Assembly: GCF_001544455.2 (NCBI RefSeq)
Contig: NZ_FCOC02000018.1
Location: 62,001-126,000, forward strand
Source of the DNA: Caballeronia sordidicola
GTDB lineage: Bacteria; Pseudomonadota; Gammaproteobacteria; Burkholderiales; Burkholderiaceae
Direction: 5' to 3'
Length of the DNA: 64,000 nucleotides
The position numbers and the translations under genes were made by a program. The notes beneath the pieces were generated by a model. That model was given only the letters and a program-made list of their open reading frames with translations, was not told where the DNA came from and made no database searches. Shown in pieces: positions 19,801-45,866 of this stretch. Positions within the stretch are counted from its first letter, which is position 1. The number at the start of each line of letters is the position of its first letter.

Positions 19801-19956
19801 GCGCGCGTGCAGGCGCTCGCCGATGCCTTTGCCGCCCAGCTCGACGCGCTCGTCGCGCAGTGCGATGCAGCCGGGCCGCAGTACACACCGTCGGACTTCG
19901 GCAGCGCGATCGATCAGGACGATCTCGACAACCTGTTGGAGAGCTTCGATGCGTGA
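7858..19956 (+). CDS. NRPS1: YqcI/YcgG haem N-oxygenase - FAAL - T - C-A-T-E - C-A-T-E
   Basis: About 4032 residues from the ATG at 7858, preceded by AAGGGA; upstream ATGs at 7780 and 7807 lack ribosome sites. Domains by residue: YqcI/YcgG domain (~30-275, conserved CPF at 270); fatty acyl-AMP ligase (~294-857, TSGSTSEPKG at 461); carrier (Ser918); C (HHIVADA at 1112); A (core at 1596); T (Ser1989); E (HHLVVDA at 2163, TVGWFTTRYP, NYLGQFD); C of D-C-L type (HHLLTDG at 2636); A (core at 3118); T (Ser3517); E (HHLAVDG at 3694). Pocket residues read by eye are D-V-H-A-T-G-L-V-A for module 1 (unassigned, graminine candidate) and D-F-W-N-I-G-M-V-H for module 2 (the standard Thr code). The C-terminal tail (DDLDNLLESFDA) looks like a docking motif. 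Role: loads a fatty acid, adds X and Thr, and epimerises both. The N-terminal domain probably N-hydroxylates arginine, as DcsA and GrbE do. Confidence 0.93.
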   Translation: MESNQTQGASHESGAQDDAQRAAQAELAARASACNAADWTSRVIQGDRIGTQIALPAWLDASYQTLHSQVMDPAYPCFFGTVAERRGEMFYTFVEGKGLGDMVASMETFARLAALPEYRKNNIAVFFEPDETPLRHEEYQRHFWRILQQLHDADPNSAADGYPDPSDEAWEFSFAGIEMFVVCALPSFATRHSRNLGPGMILLFQPRAVFVDTITNKVIGREARNQVRQRLLKWDDVEPHPDLGFYGDPGNLEWKQYFLGDNNARAGDVCPFLSRKSRLARKAQAAQGVDAAPADIVSRLVDHARARPHAIAVRFLVDGASQEHALSYAQLLEHVQRAAAALSEHAQRGERVMLLLPSGIDYVVSFFACLYAGLVAVPAYAPYTQNAQHLDRLRAMYADCTPRVAVVAAAQHDAWRELVENATNGVGAVDCVVLAPETLQRAAPLALAAPDPESLAFLQYTSGSTSEPKGVMVSHANIIANEHAIHAAMSIDAARDVMLSWLPLYHDMGLIGGMMLPLYFGFELVLLDPQHFLEHPARWLRAISRYRATVSGGPNFAYQLCAERVRESQLRALVELDLSCWRVAFCGAEPIRAATLDAFAQRTAHAGFDANALYPCYGLAETTLLASGAVAGEGARAPGFDTAALARGEGELACESAAATTIVDCGRSAPQHQWRIVAAALDTVSDGTPLADGHIGEIWLAGPSLAQGYWNKPEASAATFVRDADGTRWLRTGDLGFVAKGRLHVTGRVKDLIILRGRNVYPQDIERVLAGVDGLRNGRIAAFAVRDEQGDEAVGVAAELARSAQRDGAAQAVIDAIRATVAATLGESVGAVLLLEAGALPRTSSGKLRRAACAQGFVDGTLAVVERYVQSAAYVVEEAEPSATDDSLEAQVAAIWHALPALERAARDDDFFLIGGQSLVAGQLVAALNARFGMDLPLRFVFEHSTIAAQTAALADIVTIPRVTRMSAEPQSEANAEAEAPLSLGQESLYLLWKLEPRDTTNAISASVRMAGKLDATAFEAALDDVVRRHAILRTRFVEAQGVPRQIVDATRCAQWRSEDFAHFDGGMRDARLYTFLGELAEQPFDLAHDTLLRVTLCRVADEEHVVHLHVHHIVADAHALAILLDEWCAAYDARIDGRSMSCATFDTPPLQYAQHACAERDPARAAALDAHLNWWRAQLAAPAAELALPFDRPRGALRTAGAATGERIRVGVPAGLRTRLYALAGAARATPFMVLYAAWTALLHRYSGQRVFRIGVPVAGRENPASRGALGYFVNTLPMRVALSGRLTCAQWLDAARTNVLDALARQDVPLARLAAAHGGARDGSHTALFQTLFNYEGIDRARLARSRHLHVREIDNLTRGAQFDLALNVTESGGALQLDLDYACDVFDEATIERLAAHYLEVLEQFADAGATPLANLRLSRALQDLPEGATATFDAHEAACFEPIWKAIAAQAQTRPTAVAVKCEGAALDYAALERRSNQIARRLLREHGAPLADVRVGLAVSRSVALPCALLGILKAGAAFVPLDPDYPQARLTTMLDDAGIEIVLADATSAAQMSALLEGRRVLRIEDTCVDDAAPFAPAVHPEQLAYVIYTSGSTGRPKGVAVSHAALARHLRDFAQAYSIDDKDTQLQISTINFDVALHEMLPALMQGARVLMRGPAQWDLAALNAALEDEHVSFARIPTAFWQQWLREPQPHSFAALRQITVGGEALPGDALAAWQRSPLASIRIDNLYGPTETTVACLRRTTEAADAAHAVAPIGTPFASRTLAVIDADGASLPHGGQGELCIGGATLARGYLGRPALTAERFVPDPHGVPGSRLYRSGDLGRLGAQGEAYFLGRLDEQIKLRGFRIEPGEIEAALRACDGVRDALVVAREDQGAKRLVAYWVPADAAQADTHAEELLRTALAGRLPAHMVPSAFVRLAALPLMPNGKLDRAALPAAPVPQSAGVAPRDARERIVLDIWRKVLQRDDLGVTDDFFEAGGDSILTLQIVAHLREAGYAVTPREVFDAPSVARLAALMREQAGAARQWSERRAPLALTGAQRGFFERHPHVPAHWNQAVWLDVPRTLDADVLRVALDALVARHDALRLIFTSDEAHAWHQQVQSTGKACFECVEHDFGEAAARLQRSFDLAHGPLFGAVLLRGDGVSGSDRLLLAAHHLVVDAVSWRVLIAELGAACTRLVRGEVPFAAAAPSMPWSAWVEASRTPTSSASAEEDAAFWHGALRDARALWPAEALHGQRTHDARTLTTTLDTDSTRALLQRTAHALRTSVDEVLLAALARACSGWGGVLVSMESHGREVRRDDLDVAQTVGWFTTRYPLWLDAQASESQTHGAADATLRAVKSAARAALAHAAGWARVQQASNAALRELAAPQVSFNYLGQFDDTAGEGGFALRPELADDCIDPDCALHYALDFNAMVVAGELRVQWRYASGLLDDDTAQALAARFETQLRALVAHCVEAAPGATPEDFPLAASAGLDAATLARLALPFQNVADLYPATPVQQGLLFHALDGVASGVYVNQKRLTLAGALDTGALRDAWAAALARHDALRVAFEWTHGGVPLQVVHRTLALDWQRFDWRESGSNAAYDARLDAWLAADRARPFDLAHAPLWRLVLFARPDGAHDLVWTTHHLLTDGWSAAQLLEEVFADYAAMRAGLARPPQSGAAPTWRDYVAWLQQHADDEAWWRAQRPADDVGESALLLETLAPPLQPAHAPLRQQRVLDAAFTAQLAQTARAARVTINTLLQAAWALLLARRADRVRAAFGVTVSGRGAAPEGSGRTVGLFINTLPLDVELPPHTDFGDWARALQASNAALREHETTPLARVQQWWGRSGDALFDSVLVFENYPVSDSLRAADAPLRIDAVQASERSHYPLTLTALAGETLELGWTADAARIDATMLDALADGYAALLAQIVASSGAGPLRGFALPVPEAASAWAAPRAAHAFTSVLERFAAHVHNTPDARALTCAAQSADDPDAVTEHLTYAQLDVWSDALAARLRAQGVGAETRVGLCARRSAALVAGVLGVLKAGAAYVPLDPDYPRERLRYLLADANIATVLADDDSAARHAPLLLDVTVLPLGTANPSAENVPQAAPKSAPVHPEQLAYIIYTSGSTGQPKGVGVTHANVARLLDAAMSKETEANVFRTDDVWTLFHSAAFDFSVWELFGALCTGARLVVVPHWIARDAAAFHTLLRTERVSVLNQTPSAFGALMQHDLADEQHTAPLDTLRCVIFGGEKLEPAALARWQRLRAPRGLQLVNMYGITETTVHVTRYGLDAADLMDLRGHSPIGAPIDDLGLALRNASGEIAAVGELCVGGAGVTRGYIGRPSLTATRFVPDPHGAPGARLYRSGDRARLTAHGAFDYLGRDDAQVKLRGFRIEPGEIRHALLADATVSDAVALVSGKGERAQLVAWIVSVPGATFDGAALRERLAARLPAHMIPHALVPLDALPLTSNGKLDRAALPAPQFDGARVEARGDVEATLLAIWRTVLGRDTLGVTDNFFEAGGDSILSLQIVARARQVGLRIATRQVFDHPTVAALAAHAEAAAPQIALAVSHEVLGLTPIQHAFFEQFPHGEHHWNQSTLLAVRGELDETALRVALDALVAVHDALRLRFFQRDGMWCQQVGEIAPCALEVHDWRALDNWRDALAQMGQRVQASLDIGVGPLVRAAYVRLRGEGRLLITIHHLAVDGVSWRVMLDELQSAYEQALAGRTPTLPPNVPWSAWVQRAQAHAAQVEVRAEEQWWRDALAHAEAGLPSAKLSENGAGDTRVPSMADTQAVTLELDEARTRRLLDAAPKAYRASVEEVLLAALGEALRDWSGARGALVSLEGHGREALGDDAVDLSRTVGWFTTRYPLWLNAHGDAHRALIGAKERRRAVPHNGLHWGLLATHGNAASRVALAALPAPRISFNYLGQLDARLDAASRWRHAHEHAGWPVASDAPFPWMLDLNAKVLRGVMAISWRFAPAQLSPARVQALADAFAAQLDALVAQCDAAGPQYTPSDFGSAIDQDDLDNLLESFDA

Positions 19957-19992
19957 GTTCAACCTTTGCCGTACCGCTGCGGAGTTCGCGTC

Positions 19993-22900
19993 ATGACGTT
20001 TCGCCGAAAAGACAATATCGAAAAAATCGTTGCGCTCACCGATATCCAGGCGGGCATGCTCGCGCACGCACTGCGCGGGGGCACCGATCCGTATCACACG
20101 CAGAAAGCGCTGGAATTCGAGGGTCCGCTCGACGTCGCCGCGCTGCGGCGCGCGTGGTGCGATGTGGTGGCGAAGCACGCGATCCTGCGCACCGATTTCC
20201 GCTGGAACGGACTGAAGTCGCCGGTGCAGGTGGTGTATCGCAACGCCGCCGATGACGAGGCTGCTGCGTTTGTCGCCGAGGATTGGCGCGAACTCGACAC
20301 TGCGTCGCAACGCCGCCGTCTTGCCGATGAATGGCGCGCGGCGCATGCGCGCGGCTTCAATTTCGAGCGCGCGGCGAATCTCGACCTGCGGCTGATTCGT
20401 GTTGGCGAGGCGCGTCACTGGCTGGTGTGGCGGTTACATCACGTCCAGCTTGACGGTTGGAGCCTCGCCACGGTGCTGGCCGCTTGCATCGAGGCGTACG
20501 ACCAGCATCGTGGAGGCGACGCAGCACATGCTGTGCAAGCCCCCGAGCCGCCGTTTTATCGTTATGTCGAATGGTTGCAGAAGCAGTCGCTCGACGATGC
20601 GGCGTTCCGCACGGCCTTCGCGCCGCTGCTTGCGCACGACGCCTGGCCGACGCCGTTGCCCGCACGTTCACAGGCACGCTCGCCTGATCGCGCATCGGAG
20701 CAAGGCTCCGCGCGTGCCGAATGCGCCGAACAGACCATCGTGCTCGATGCAGGCCACAGCGCGGCGCTTGAACGCTTCGCGCGCGAGCGCCGCGTCACGC
20801 TGAACACGCTGTTGCAGGCCGCGTGGGCGTGGTTGCTGTCGCGTCATGCGCTTACACGCGAGGTGTGCTTCGGCGTGACGGTGTCAGGGAGGCCTGCCGA
20901 TCTGCCCGGTGTTTCGCGCATGGCTGGCATGTTCGTGAACACACTGCCGCTCGCGCTGCGCGTGCCGCCGCAAGCATCGATCGGCGAGTGGCTCGAGCAG
21001 GTGCAGCAGGCCAATCTCGATCTGCGGCCGTTCGAACACGTGCCGCTCGCGACGCTGCGCGGCCGCGCTGGCATCAACGCCGACGCCACGCTGTTCGACA
21101 GCATCGTCGTGTTCGAGAACTTTCCTCAGCAACTGGATACGCTGGCGCGCGCCGACGGCCTGGCGATTCGCCGTCTCGCTGATGAAAACGAGCCGCCCGA
21201 TGCCGATTCGGAAGTCGAAACAGAAATCGACGCGGAAGCGCAAGCCTGCGGCGCCGTGCTGGGCAGCGGACGCAATCACTATCCGCTGAGCCTGATTGCC
21301 GTGCCCGGCGAGACGCTGCGCCTCGTGCTGGCGTATCGGCGCGCGCACTTCGCGCATCGCGACGTGAAGCGACTAGGCGAAACGCTGTTCGCCGTGCTGA
21401 AAGTGTTCGCGGCGCGGCCGCAGGTACGTCTGGGTGATTTTTCGCTCGCCGAGGTTGATGCGTCCGTTACCTGCGAATCGTCAAGCGCGGAGGCTTTCGA
21501 GTCGCTGCTTGCCGTCGTCGCGGCACGCGCAGCCGATGCCGCACAGTGTGGCGCGATCGCGTGTGTCGAGGCAGGCGAAGAGGGCGACGACGGTGGTTCA
21601 TGCGCGCTCACCTGGGGGCAGCTCTGGACCAGTGCGGGTGCGCTTGCGCAACGTCTGCGCATGTACAGCATACGCGCGGAAACGCCGGTCGCGGTCGCCT
21701 TGCCGCGCTGCGTCACACTGGTTGCGAGCGTGCTCGGCTGCTGGCGCGCGGGCGCAGTCTATGTGCCGCTCGATCTGGCTACGCCCGACGCGCGCCTCGC
21801 CTGGCAACTGCGCCATAGCGGCGCGCGCTGCCTGATCTGCGACGCCAGCGAAGCGCAACGGCTTGCGCCGCTTGCCGCGCAGGCGAACTGTGAAATCGTT
21901 GTGTTCGACGCATGTGCCGATGCGGATTCCGACGCCGCACATCGCGAAGGATTGGCCGACGACGCGCCGCTGCCCGATCAGGCCGCCTACACGATCTACA
22001 CTTCGGGATCGACGGGCGAGCCGAAGGGTGTCACGGTCTCGCACGGCGCGCTCTCGACCTACGCTAACGCCGTGCTGCGCCGCCTGCCCGACGGCATCGC
22101 GAGCGCGGCCTATGTCTCGACGCCGGCGGCCGATCTCGGGCACACGATGCTGTTCGGTGCGCTGGCAGCGGGCTGGCGTCTGCATCTGTTCGACGATTCC
22201 GATGTGCGCGATCCCGACCGCTTCGCCGCCGCAATGGCGCGTCATGACATCGACGCGCTCAAGATCGTGCCGGGCCATCTCGCCGGTCTGCTGCATGCTA
22301 CCGACGCCGCGCGCACTTTGCCGCGCCGCGCGCTTGTGCTGGGCGGTGAAAGCGCGGGCTCGGCGCTGCTCGCGCGCGTGGCCGAACTCGCGCCCGCATG
22401 TGCCGTGCTCAACCACTATGGCCCAACCGAAACCACAGTCGGCGTGCTGACGTACCGCCTGAGCGACGACACATCCGGGACCCCGCCGCTCGGCCATGCG
22501 CTGGACGGCGCGCGCGTCTATCTGCTCGACGCCGATGGCAACGCCGCCATGCCCGGTGCCAGCGGCGAACTTTGCGTGGGTGGCGCGACGCTCGCACGCG
22601 GCTACCGTGGCCAACCAGGCGCGAGCGCCGAGCGCTTCGTGCCCGATCCACATGGCGCACCGGGTGCGCGGCTCTATCGCACCGGCGACCGTGCGCATCG
22701 CCGCGCGGATGGCGCACTGGTGTTCGAAGGCCGTCTCGACCAGCAGGTGAAGGTGCGCGGCTATCGCGTCGAACCCGCCGAAATTGCCGCGTGCCTGCGC
22801 GCGCTCGTGGGCGTGGCGGAAGCCGTTGTGCTTACGCAGGCCGATTCGCAGGGCGCGCTGCAACTGCGTGCGTTCGCATGTGCGTTGAACGACGGCGCGG

Positions 22901-25900
22901 CGCTCGACGCGCGCGCGCTACAGGCCGCATTGGCCGCGCAATTGCCCGCGCATATGGTGCCTGCGAGCGTGACCGTGCTCGCACGGCTGCCCGTCACGCC
23001 GAACGGCAAGCTTGACCGCGCCGCGCTGCTCGCGCTGGCGCAGCCTAACGCCGATGGGTGCTCGTCTGGAGTTGCCGAGGCGAACGTCGTCGCTACGCGC
23101 ACCACGGTCGCGCCGCGCAACGATGCCGAAGCGACCTTGCTGGCGGTCTGGCAGCGCGTGCTGCGTCGCGACGATATCGGCGTCACCGATCATTTCTTGG
23201 AGATCGGCGGCGATTCGATCCTGAGTCTGCAGGTGATCGCCCAGGCGCGCCGCGCCGGACTGCGCTTCACGCCCAAGCAGATGTTCGATCATCCGGTGAT
23301 CGAGCGCCTCGCCGCGCTGGCTGCGACGGCTTCGGCTTCGGCGTCGGCACAGCAGCTGGCGGCTGCGTCATCCGCGCACGTGCCATTCGACCTCACGCCG
23401 ATCCAGCGCAGTTTCTTCGCGCGGTTCCCGCAAGCGCAGCATCACTGGAATCAAGCGGTTTTGTTGACCGTACCACCGACGCTCGACGAAACCGCCCTGC
23501 GCGCCGCGCTCGACGCGATGGTGGGAGCGCATGAGGCGCTGCGTCTGCGATTCGCGTGTCATGCCGACGGCTGGCGTCAGCAGGTGGGCGCTTGCGAAGC
23601 GTGCCCGCTCGACGTGTTCGACTGGCGCACCGGCGCGCCGTCCTCCGACGCCGATGCCGCACTCGAACAGGCCGCGACGCGCGTGCAGCGCTCGCTCGAT
23701 ATCGAACGCGGTCCGTTGCTGCGCGCCGCGTGGTTCCGTCGTCCGCAAGGCGACCGGTTGCTGCTGGCGATTCATCACCTCGCGGTGGACGGCGTGTCGT
23801 GGCGCGTGCTGCTCGACGATTTTCAGCACGCTTATGCCCAGGTGCGCAGTGGCGCGGCGATATCCCTCGCCGCGGGCATGGCGTGGAGCGCTTGGGCACA
23901 CAGCCTGACGCAGCGCGCGCAACGCGACGACGTGAAGCGCGAGGCCGCCTGGTGGCGCGCTTCGCTAACCGGTGCGTGCGCTTCGCTGCACGGCATCGAT
24001 GCGATCGGTGCCAACGCAGCAACGGTCGGTTCGGCGCGCGTGCTGGAATCGGCGTTCGATGCGGATCTCACACGCACGCTGCTCGAACGCGCGGGCGCGG
24101 CGTACCGCAACAACGTCGAGGAAACCTTGCTGGCAGCGCTCGCGCATGCCATCGACGAGCGCGGCGTGCTGCTCTCGCTCGAAAGTCACGGCCGCGAGAC
24201 GGCGGGCGAGGGCAGCGTCGATCTGAGCCGCGCGGTCGGCTGGTTCACGGCGCGTTTTCCGTTCTGGCTCGATGCGCAGCCGGACTTGCGCCGCGCGCTT
24301 ATCGACGTGAAGGCGCGTCGCCGCGCGGTGCCGCACCAGGGTACCCATTGGGGTCTGCTCGAACACAGCAGCGACGAGGCCGTGCGTGCCGCGCTCATGG
24401 ATCTGCCTGCGCCGTGCGTGAGCTTTAACTATCTGGGACGCTTCGATGAGCGAATCGGTGCACCGAACGGCGCGGGCGACGGCTTCGCGCTTGCGACCGA
24501 AAGTGCGGGCGAACTGACCGATCATGCGGCGCGGCTGGCGTTTGCGCTCGACGTCAATGCGCGCGTTGTCGGCGGGAAGCTGAGCGTGACCTGGCGTTGC
24601 GAACCTCAAGCCGAAGCTGCGACACAGGCGCTCAAGGCGCGTTTCGAGCGCAGCCTGGCGCAGTTGATCGAGCATGCGTCGCAGGCGCAACCCGAGCTGA
24701 CGGCAGCGGATTTCCCGCTGAGCGGCTTGCAGCAGGGCGCGTTTGAAGCGCTGGATCTCGATCTGGCGAATCTGGAAGATATTTATCCGGCCACGCCGGT
24801 GCAGCAGGGTCTGCTGTTCCATAGCGCGCTGGAAAGCGGCAGCGGGCTGTATGTGAACCAGCGCCGGCTGACCTTGCGCGGTGATCTGGATCGCGCTTCG
24901 TTGCGCGGCGCGTGGGCGCATGTCGTTGCAACGCACGCGATTTTGCGCACACAGTTCGAGACGCGCCATGGTGGCGATGCGCTGCAGATCGTGCTGCGCG
25001 ACGTCGATCTGCCTTTTGTGGAACTTGACTGGACGGCGCTTGAATCGCAGGTATACGAAGCGCAGTTGCAGCAGTGGATGCGCGAGGACCTGCAACGCGG
25101 CTTCGATGTTGAACGCGCGCCGCTGCTGCGCATTGAGATATTTGCGCGTGCGGACGGCGTCCTCGATCTGGTGTGGAACGATCACCACGTTCTGCTCGAC
25201 GGCTGGAGCAGCGCGCAGTTGATGCGCGAAGTTGCCGATGCGTACGAGGCCTTGCGCGCGCGGCGCGAACCGCAGAGCGTCGCACCGCCGTATCGGGATT
25301 ACGTGCAATGGCGTCTGCAGCAGGACGAAGGCGAAGCGTGGTGGCGCGAGCAGGGTGAGCGTATCGATGAACCGGCAACGCTGCTCGAAGCGCTTGGTCT
25401 GAACACGGGCCGTGCGCTTGAAACAGCGCATGCCGATGATGCGCCACTCGAATTCCGGCTCGACGCCGAGCTAAGCGAAGCGCTGCGCGATACTGCGCGC
25501 CGTCATCGCGTGACGCTGAACACGGTGCTGCAAGGCGCGTGGGCGCTGCTGCTTGCGCGTTACGGTAACCGGTCGCAGGCGGCGTTCGGCGTGACGGTTT
25601 CGGGGCGACCGGCGCATCTGGCGCAGGTCGAAAACATGCTCGGCCTGTTCATCAACAGCCTGCCGGTGTGGATCGATGTGCCGGGTGACGCGCGTCTGTC
25701 GGCGTGGCTCGAAGCGCTGCAGCAGCACAATGGTGCGCTGCGTCAGTACGAGCACACGCCGTTGTCGCGCATCCAGCAATGGACGGCCCGCAGCGGCGAT
25801 GGTCTGTTCGACTCGCTGCTTGTGTTCGAGAACTATCCCGTCGATGCCGCCTTGCAAGGCACCGGCCTCACGCTCGACGCGATCGAGTCGGCGGGGCGCG

Positions 25901-28040
25901 CGCATTATCCGCTCACGCTCGTCGTGCTACCCGAGCGCGAAACCACGCTAATCTGGAAGTACGACGCGACGCGTATCGACGCCGCACGCGTCGACCGTCT
26001 GCATGAACATTTCGCAGGACTGCTCGGCCGTCTGACGCAGCAACAAGGCGATCCGCTGCTGCGCACGCTTACGCTCGATGTCGCGCCGACAGCAAGCGGC
26101 GAAGCGCGCGCAGGCGAAGGCGTGCTGCTTGCCCGTATCGGCGAGCATGCGCGGACTCGCGGCGACGCCACCGCGATCGTCTGCGAAGGCCATGCGCTCA
26201 GCTGGCGCGCTCTGTGGAATCGCGCGGGCACGCTTGCGCACCGGCTCATCGATGCAGGCCTGCGCGCTGATGCGCCGGTTGCTGTCGCGCTGCCGCGTTC
26301 GCTCGATCTTGCTGTTGCGCTCGTCGCCGTGTGGCGTGCGGGAGGCGTCTATCTGCCACTCGACGTGGCTGCGCCGTCCGCGCGGTTGCGCGCCCAGCTC
26401 GACGACAGCGGAGCACGGCATCTGATCACCGCCACGCCGCCGCAAGGCGAGGCTGATGTGCCGCGTACGTCCGATGTGATCCGTCTCGACGCCTCGACGC
26501 CCGACGACGACGTGCCGCGCAGTTTCCCTGCCGATGCCGCACAGCCGCATCGGGCGCGTCCGGCCTACGTGATCTACACATCGGGTTCGACCGGCGTGCC
26601 GAAGGGCGTCGTGGTCGGCCACGGCGCGATGACGGCGTATGTCGAGGCGATTCTCGCGCGTATGCCGCAGTCGGTTGCGAGCGCGGCGTATGTCTCGACG
26701 CCCGCGGCCGATCTCGGCCACACCACACTGCTGGGCGCACTGTGGGCCGGGTGGACGCTACACATGATCGACGACGCGCGCGCGACCGATCCCGACGCGT
26801 TCGCCGCCTATATGACGCAGCACCGCATCGACGTGCTCAAGATCGTGCCGAGTCACCTCAGTGCGCTGATGCGTGGCGCGGCCACTGACGTGTTGCCGCG
26901 CCGCTGCCTCGTACTCGGCGGCGAGGCGGCGCAGCGCGCGCTGGTGGCGCAACTGCGCGTGCTCACGCGCACCCACGACGGCTTCACGCTCCTCAATCAC
27001 TATGGCCCGACCGAAACGACCGTCGGCGTGCTCGCGCACGAGGCATCGAACGTGTCGAGTGCGTTAAACGTAGCAGTGCACGATGATCTGCCGCTGGGCG
27101 CGCCGCTGGCCCATGCGCGCGTGCAGCTCGTGGACCGCTTCGGCGAGCCGACGCCCGAAGGTTGCGCGGGCGAATTGCTGATTGGCGGCCCGGCGCTGGC
27201 GCTCGGTTATCTGGGCCGTCCCGGGCAGACCGCTGAACGCTTCGTGCCCGATCCGCACGGCGCGCCGGGTGCACGTGCCTATCGCAGTGGCGACCGCATG
27301 CGCCGCGACGCAAGCGGCGTGTTCGCCTTCGCGGGCCGAATTGACGATCAGGTCAAGATTCGTGGCTTCCGCGTCGAGCCGGCCGAAGTACGGGCGCAAC
27401 TGCTCGCGCATCCGTGGATCGCCGACGCCGCCGTGGTGGTCGAGCACTCAGGCGCGGACGCCGACGCGCGCCTCGTCGTCTGCGCGGTGCTGCACGCAGA
27501 TATCGCGGATGTCCCCGAAACGCCCTGGCCGGTGCTGCGCGAGTGGCTGTCGGCGCGCGTGAGCGCGCATTTGGTGCCAGCCGCGTTCGTGCGCGTCACG
27601 GCGTTGCCGCTCACGCGCAACGGCAAGCTCGACCGCGTCGCTCTCGTGCGCCTGGCCGCGACAGCCGGCGCGACGGCGCACCGCGCCGCGCCGCTCGCGC
27701 CGCGCACGCCGACGGAAGCGCTCGTGCTCGACGTCTGGCGCGAAGTGCTCGAAGCCGATGCGGGCGAAAATCCACTCGCGCCGTTCGGCGTGCGCGATGA
27801 TTTCCTCGAACTGGGCGGCCATTCGCTGCTCGCGGTGCGCATCGCCACGCGGCTCACGGCGCGGCTCGGCCGCAAGGTCGCGCTCGCCGATGTGCTGCGC
27901 CATCGCACGATCGAACGTGTCGCTGCCGCGCTCGACGCGCCTGCCGTCGATGCAGACGCCAGCGCAAACACCGCTTCGGCGCAGGCCCGCCGCACCGCGC
28001 GTGTGGACGCGCTCAACGACCTTTTCGAAACACTCGACTG

Positions 28041-28041
<1 letters not shown>
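19993..28041 (+). CDS. NRPS2: C-A(Asp)-T-E - C-A(Asp)-T
   Basis: The start at 19993 follows GGAG at 19981-19984, giving 2682 residues. The N-terminus (RKDNIEKIVALTDIQAGML) is typical of a condensation domain docking onto an upstream E domain. Domains: C (HHVQLDG at 149); A (core TSGSTGEPKG at 670); T (Ser1075); E (HHLAVDG at 1261, ESHGRE, AVGWFTARFP, NYLGRFD); C (HHVLLDG at 1731); A (core at 2196); T of the LGGHSLL type (Ser2611) with no E. Both A domains give D-L-T-K-V-G-H-V-G, matching the well-known Asp code. The line therefore adds D-Asp then L-Asp, one or both of which may become beta-hydroxylated by the SyrP-like enzyme. The second C domain lies in a long DNA duplication shared with NRPS3. 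The stop overlaps the NRPS3 start by one base. Confidence 0.94.
24642..25855 (+). repeat. 1.2 kb direct repeat, copy 1 (E-C linker and C domain of module 4)
   Basis: Compared base by base with 32690-33903 (offset 8048), I find six mismatches in 1214 bp, about 99.5% identity. Five lie between 25136 and 25178, just before the HHVLLDG motif; the sixth is at 25841. Outside the boundaries the sequences diverge at once. This copy carries the non-consensus residues (E, I, L, N where the other copy and most sister C domains have A, L, H, T). Confidence 0.97.
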
Positions 28042-44762
<16,721 letters not shown>

Positions 44763-44783
44763 AGTCGCTTTAAAGCCGCGCCA

Positions 44784-45587
44784 CTATGCCACGAGCATGG
44801 CGGCGCACATCATCGACTGGTATTTCAGCGGAGTCATATGCAGCACGCGCTTGAACATCACGGCGAAGGAGTTGGTATCGGCGTACCCGAGGTAAGCGGC
44901 GACTTTGTCGATCGGCGTATTGGTCGAGAGCAGGCACATGGCTTCGGACACGCGCATCTGCTCGCGCCATTTCGCGAACGGCATGCCGGTTTCGCGCTGG
45001 AAGTGCCGCGCGAGCGTGCGCGAACTGGCGCCGAAGCGATTGGCCCAATGGTCGAGCGAATCGCTGTTGGCGGGCGCGTCAATCAGCTCCTGGCAGATGC
45101 GCTGCAGACGCGGATGCTGAGGTATCGGCAGGCGGCCCGGCATTTCGTCGGCGGGCGCGGCCGCGGTCAGCAGGTTGATGATGAGATGTGTGAGGACTTC
45201 GGCGAGGCTGCCCGGTTCGCGCGTGCGCGCGGGTTCGCGAACCATCGCCAGAATGGCTTCGCGCAGCAGGCCGTTCACGGGCAGCAGGCGGCCTTCGTTG
45301 CCGCACATCGGGCAAGGATCGACGTAGAGCGTGCGAAAGCCGACTTTGCCGACCATCTCCAGCTCATGTTCGACGCGCGGCGGCACGAGCATCGCGCAAT
45401 TGGGTGTGACGACCCAACTGGCGGCGGGCGTGCGTACGCGGATCAGGCCGCTGGTGGCGTAGAGCAGTTGTGCGCGCGGATGCGTATGCGCAACTTCGCG
45501 CGCGCCCGATTCATATTCGATTGCCTGACCAAAGACGGGCGGCAGTTTGCTTTTCGGTGGAGTGGGGACGGCGGCAGAGAGCTTCAC
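44784..45587 (-). CDS. AraC-family transcriptional regulator
   Basis: 267 residues starting at a GTG (45585-45587). The N-terminal half is a cupin-type sensor (HTHPRAQLLYA, then VPPRVEHELE), and it contains an uncommon CPMC pair (DPCPMCGNEG). The C-terminal ~100 residues form the double helix-turn-helix (SLDHWANRFGASSRTLARHF and KVAAYLGYADTNSFAVMFKR). It is convergent with NRPS3 (stop codons 21 bases apart) and divergent from the receptor gene. In Pseudomonas and Bordetella, AraC regulators next to siderophore receptors (PchR, AlcR) activate uptake and synthesis on binding ferri-siderophore. PchR-type sensors look different, so the ligand here is open. The family is certain; a role in this locus is inferred from position. 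Confidence 0.88.
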   Translation of the reverse strand: MKLSAAVPTPPKSKLPPVFGQAIEYESGAREVAHTHPRAQLLYATSGLIRVRTPAASWVVTPNCAMLVPPRVEHELEMVGKVGFRTLYVDPCPMCGNEGRLLPVNGLLREAILAMVREPARTREPGSLAEVLTHLIINLLTAAAPADEMPGRLPIPQHPRLQRICQELIDAPANSDSLDHWANRFGASSRTLARHFQRETGMPFAKWREQMRVSEAMCLLSTNTPIDKVAAYLGYADTNSFAVMFKRVLHMTPLKYQSMMCAAMLVA

Positions 45588-45853
45588 TATGGCAATATTT
45601 CACCGATGGCAGTTTCGGATTTAAATTTATATTTAACGTTTGAATATGACAAAAAATGTCCGTTTTGCAAATAAGATCGGCAGCTCCTACGATGGAATAG
45701 CTTATATCATTTGAAGTCGCCAAGCACGTGCTCGAACTCTGTTCTTGCCCCAGGCCGCTTGCGCACCATAACACCGCGTTCCCCCTTATCTGCACAATCG
45801 CAGCATGCTTGCACCATTCATCGGCGCAGGGCATTTTTAGCTTTTGTACAATT

Positions 45854-45866
45854 AATGAGACTCATT
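45854..45866 (+). promoter_or_regulatory. Fur-box core (perfect palindrome) upstream of the receptor gene
   Basis: AATGAG-A-CTCATT is a perfect 6-1-6 inverted repeat, followed by ATTATTAAC that extends a classical 19-bp Fur site. It lies 41-53 bases before the receptor start in an AT-rich intergenic stretch (45588-45894) that must also hold the regulator's promoter. This is the best Fur-like site in the window. Confidence 0.7.
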
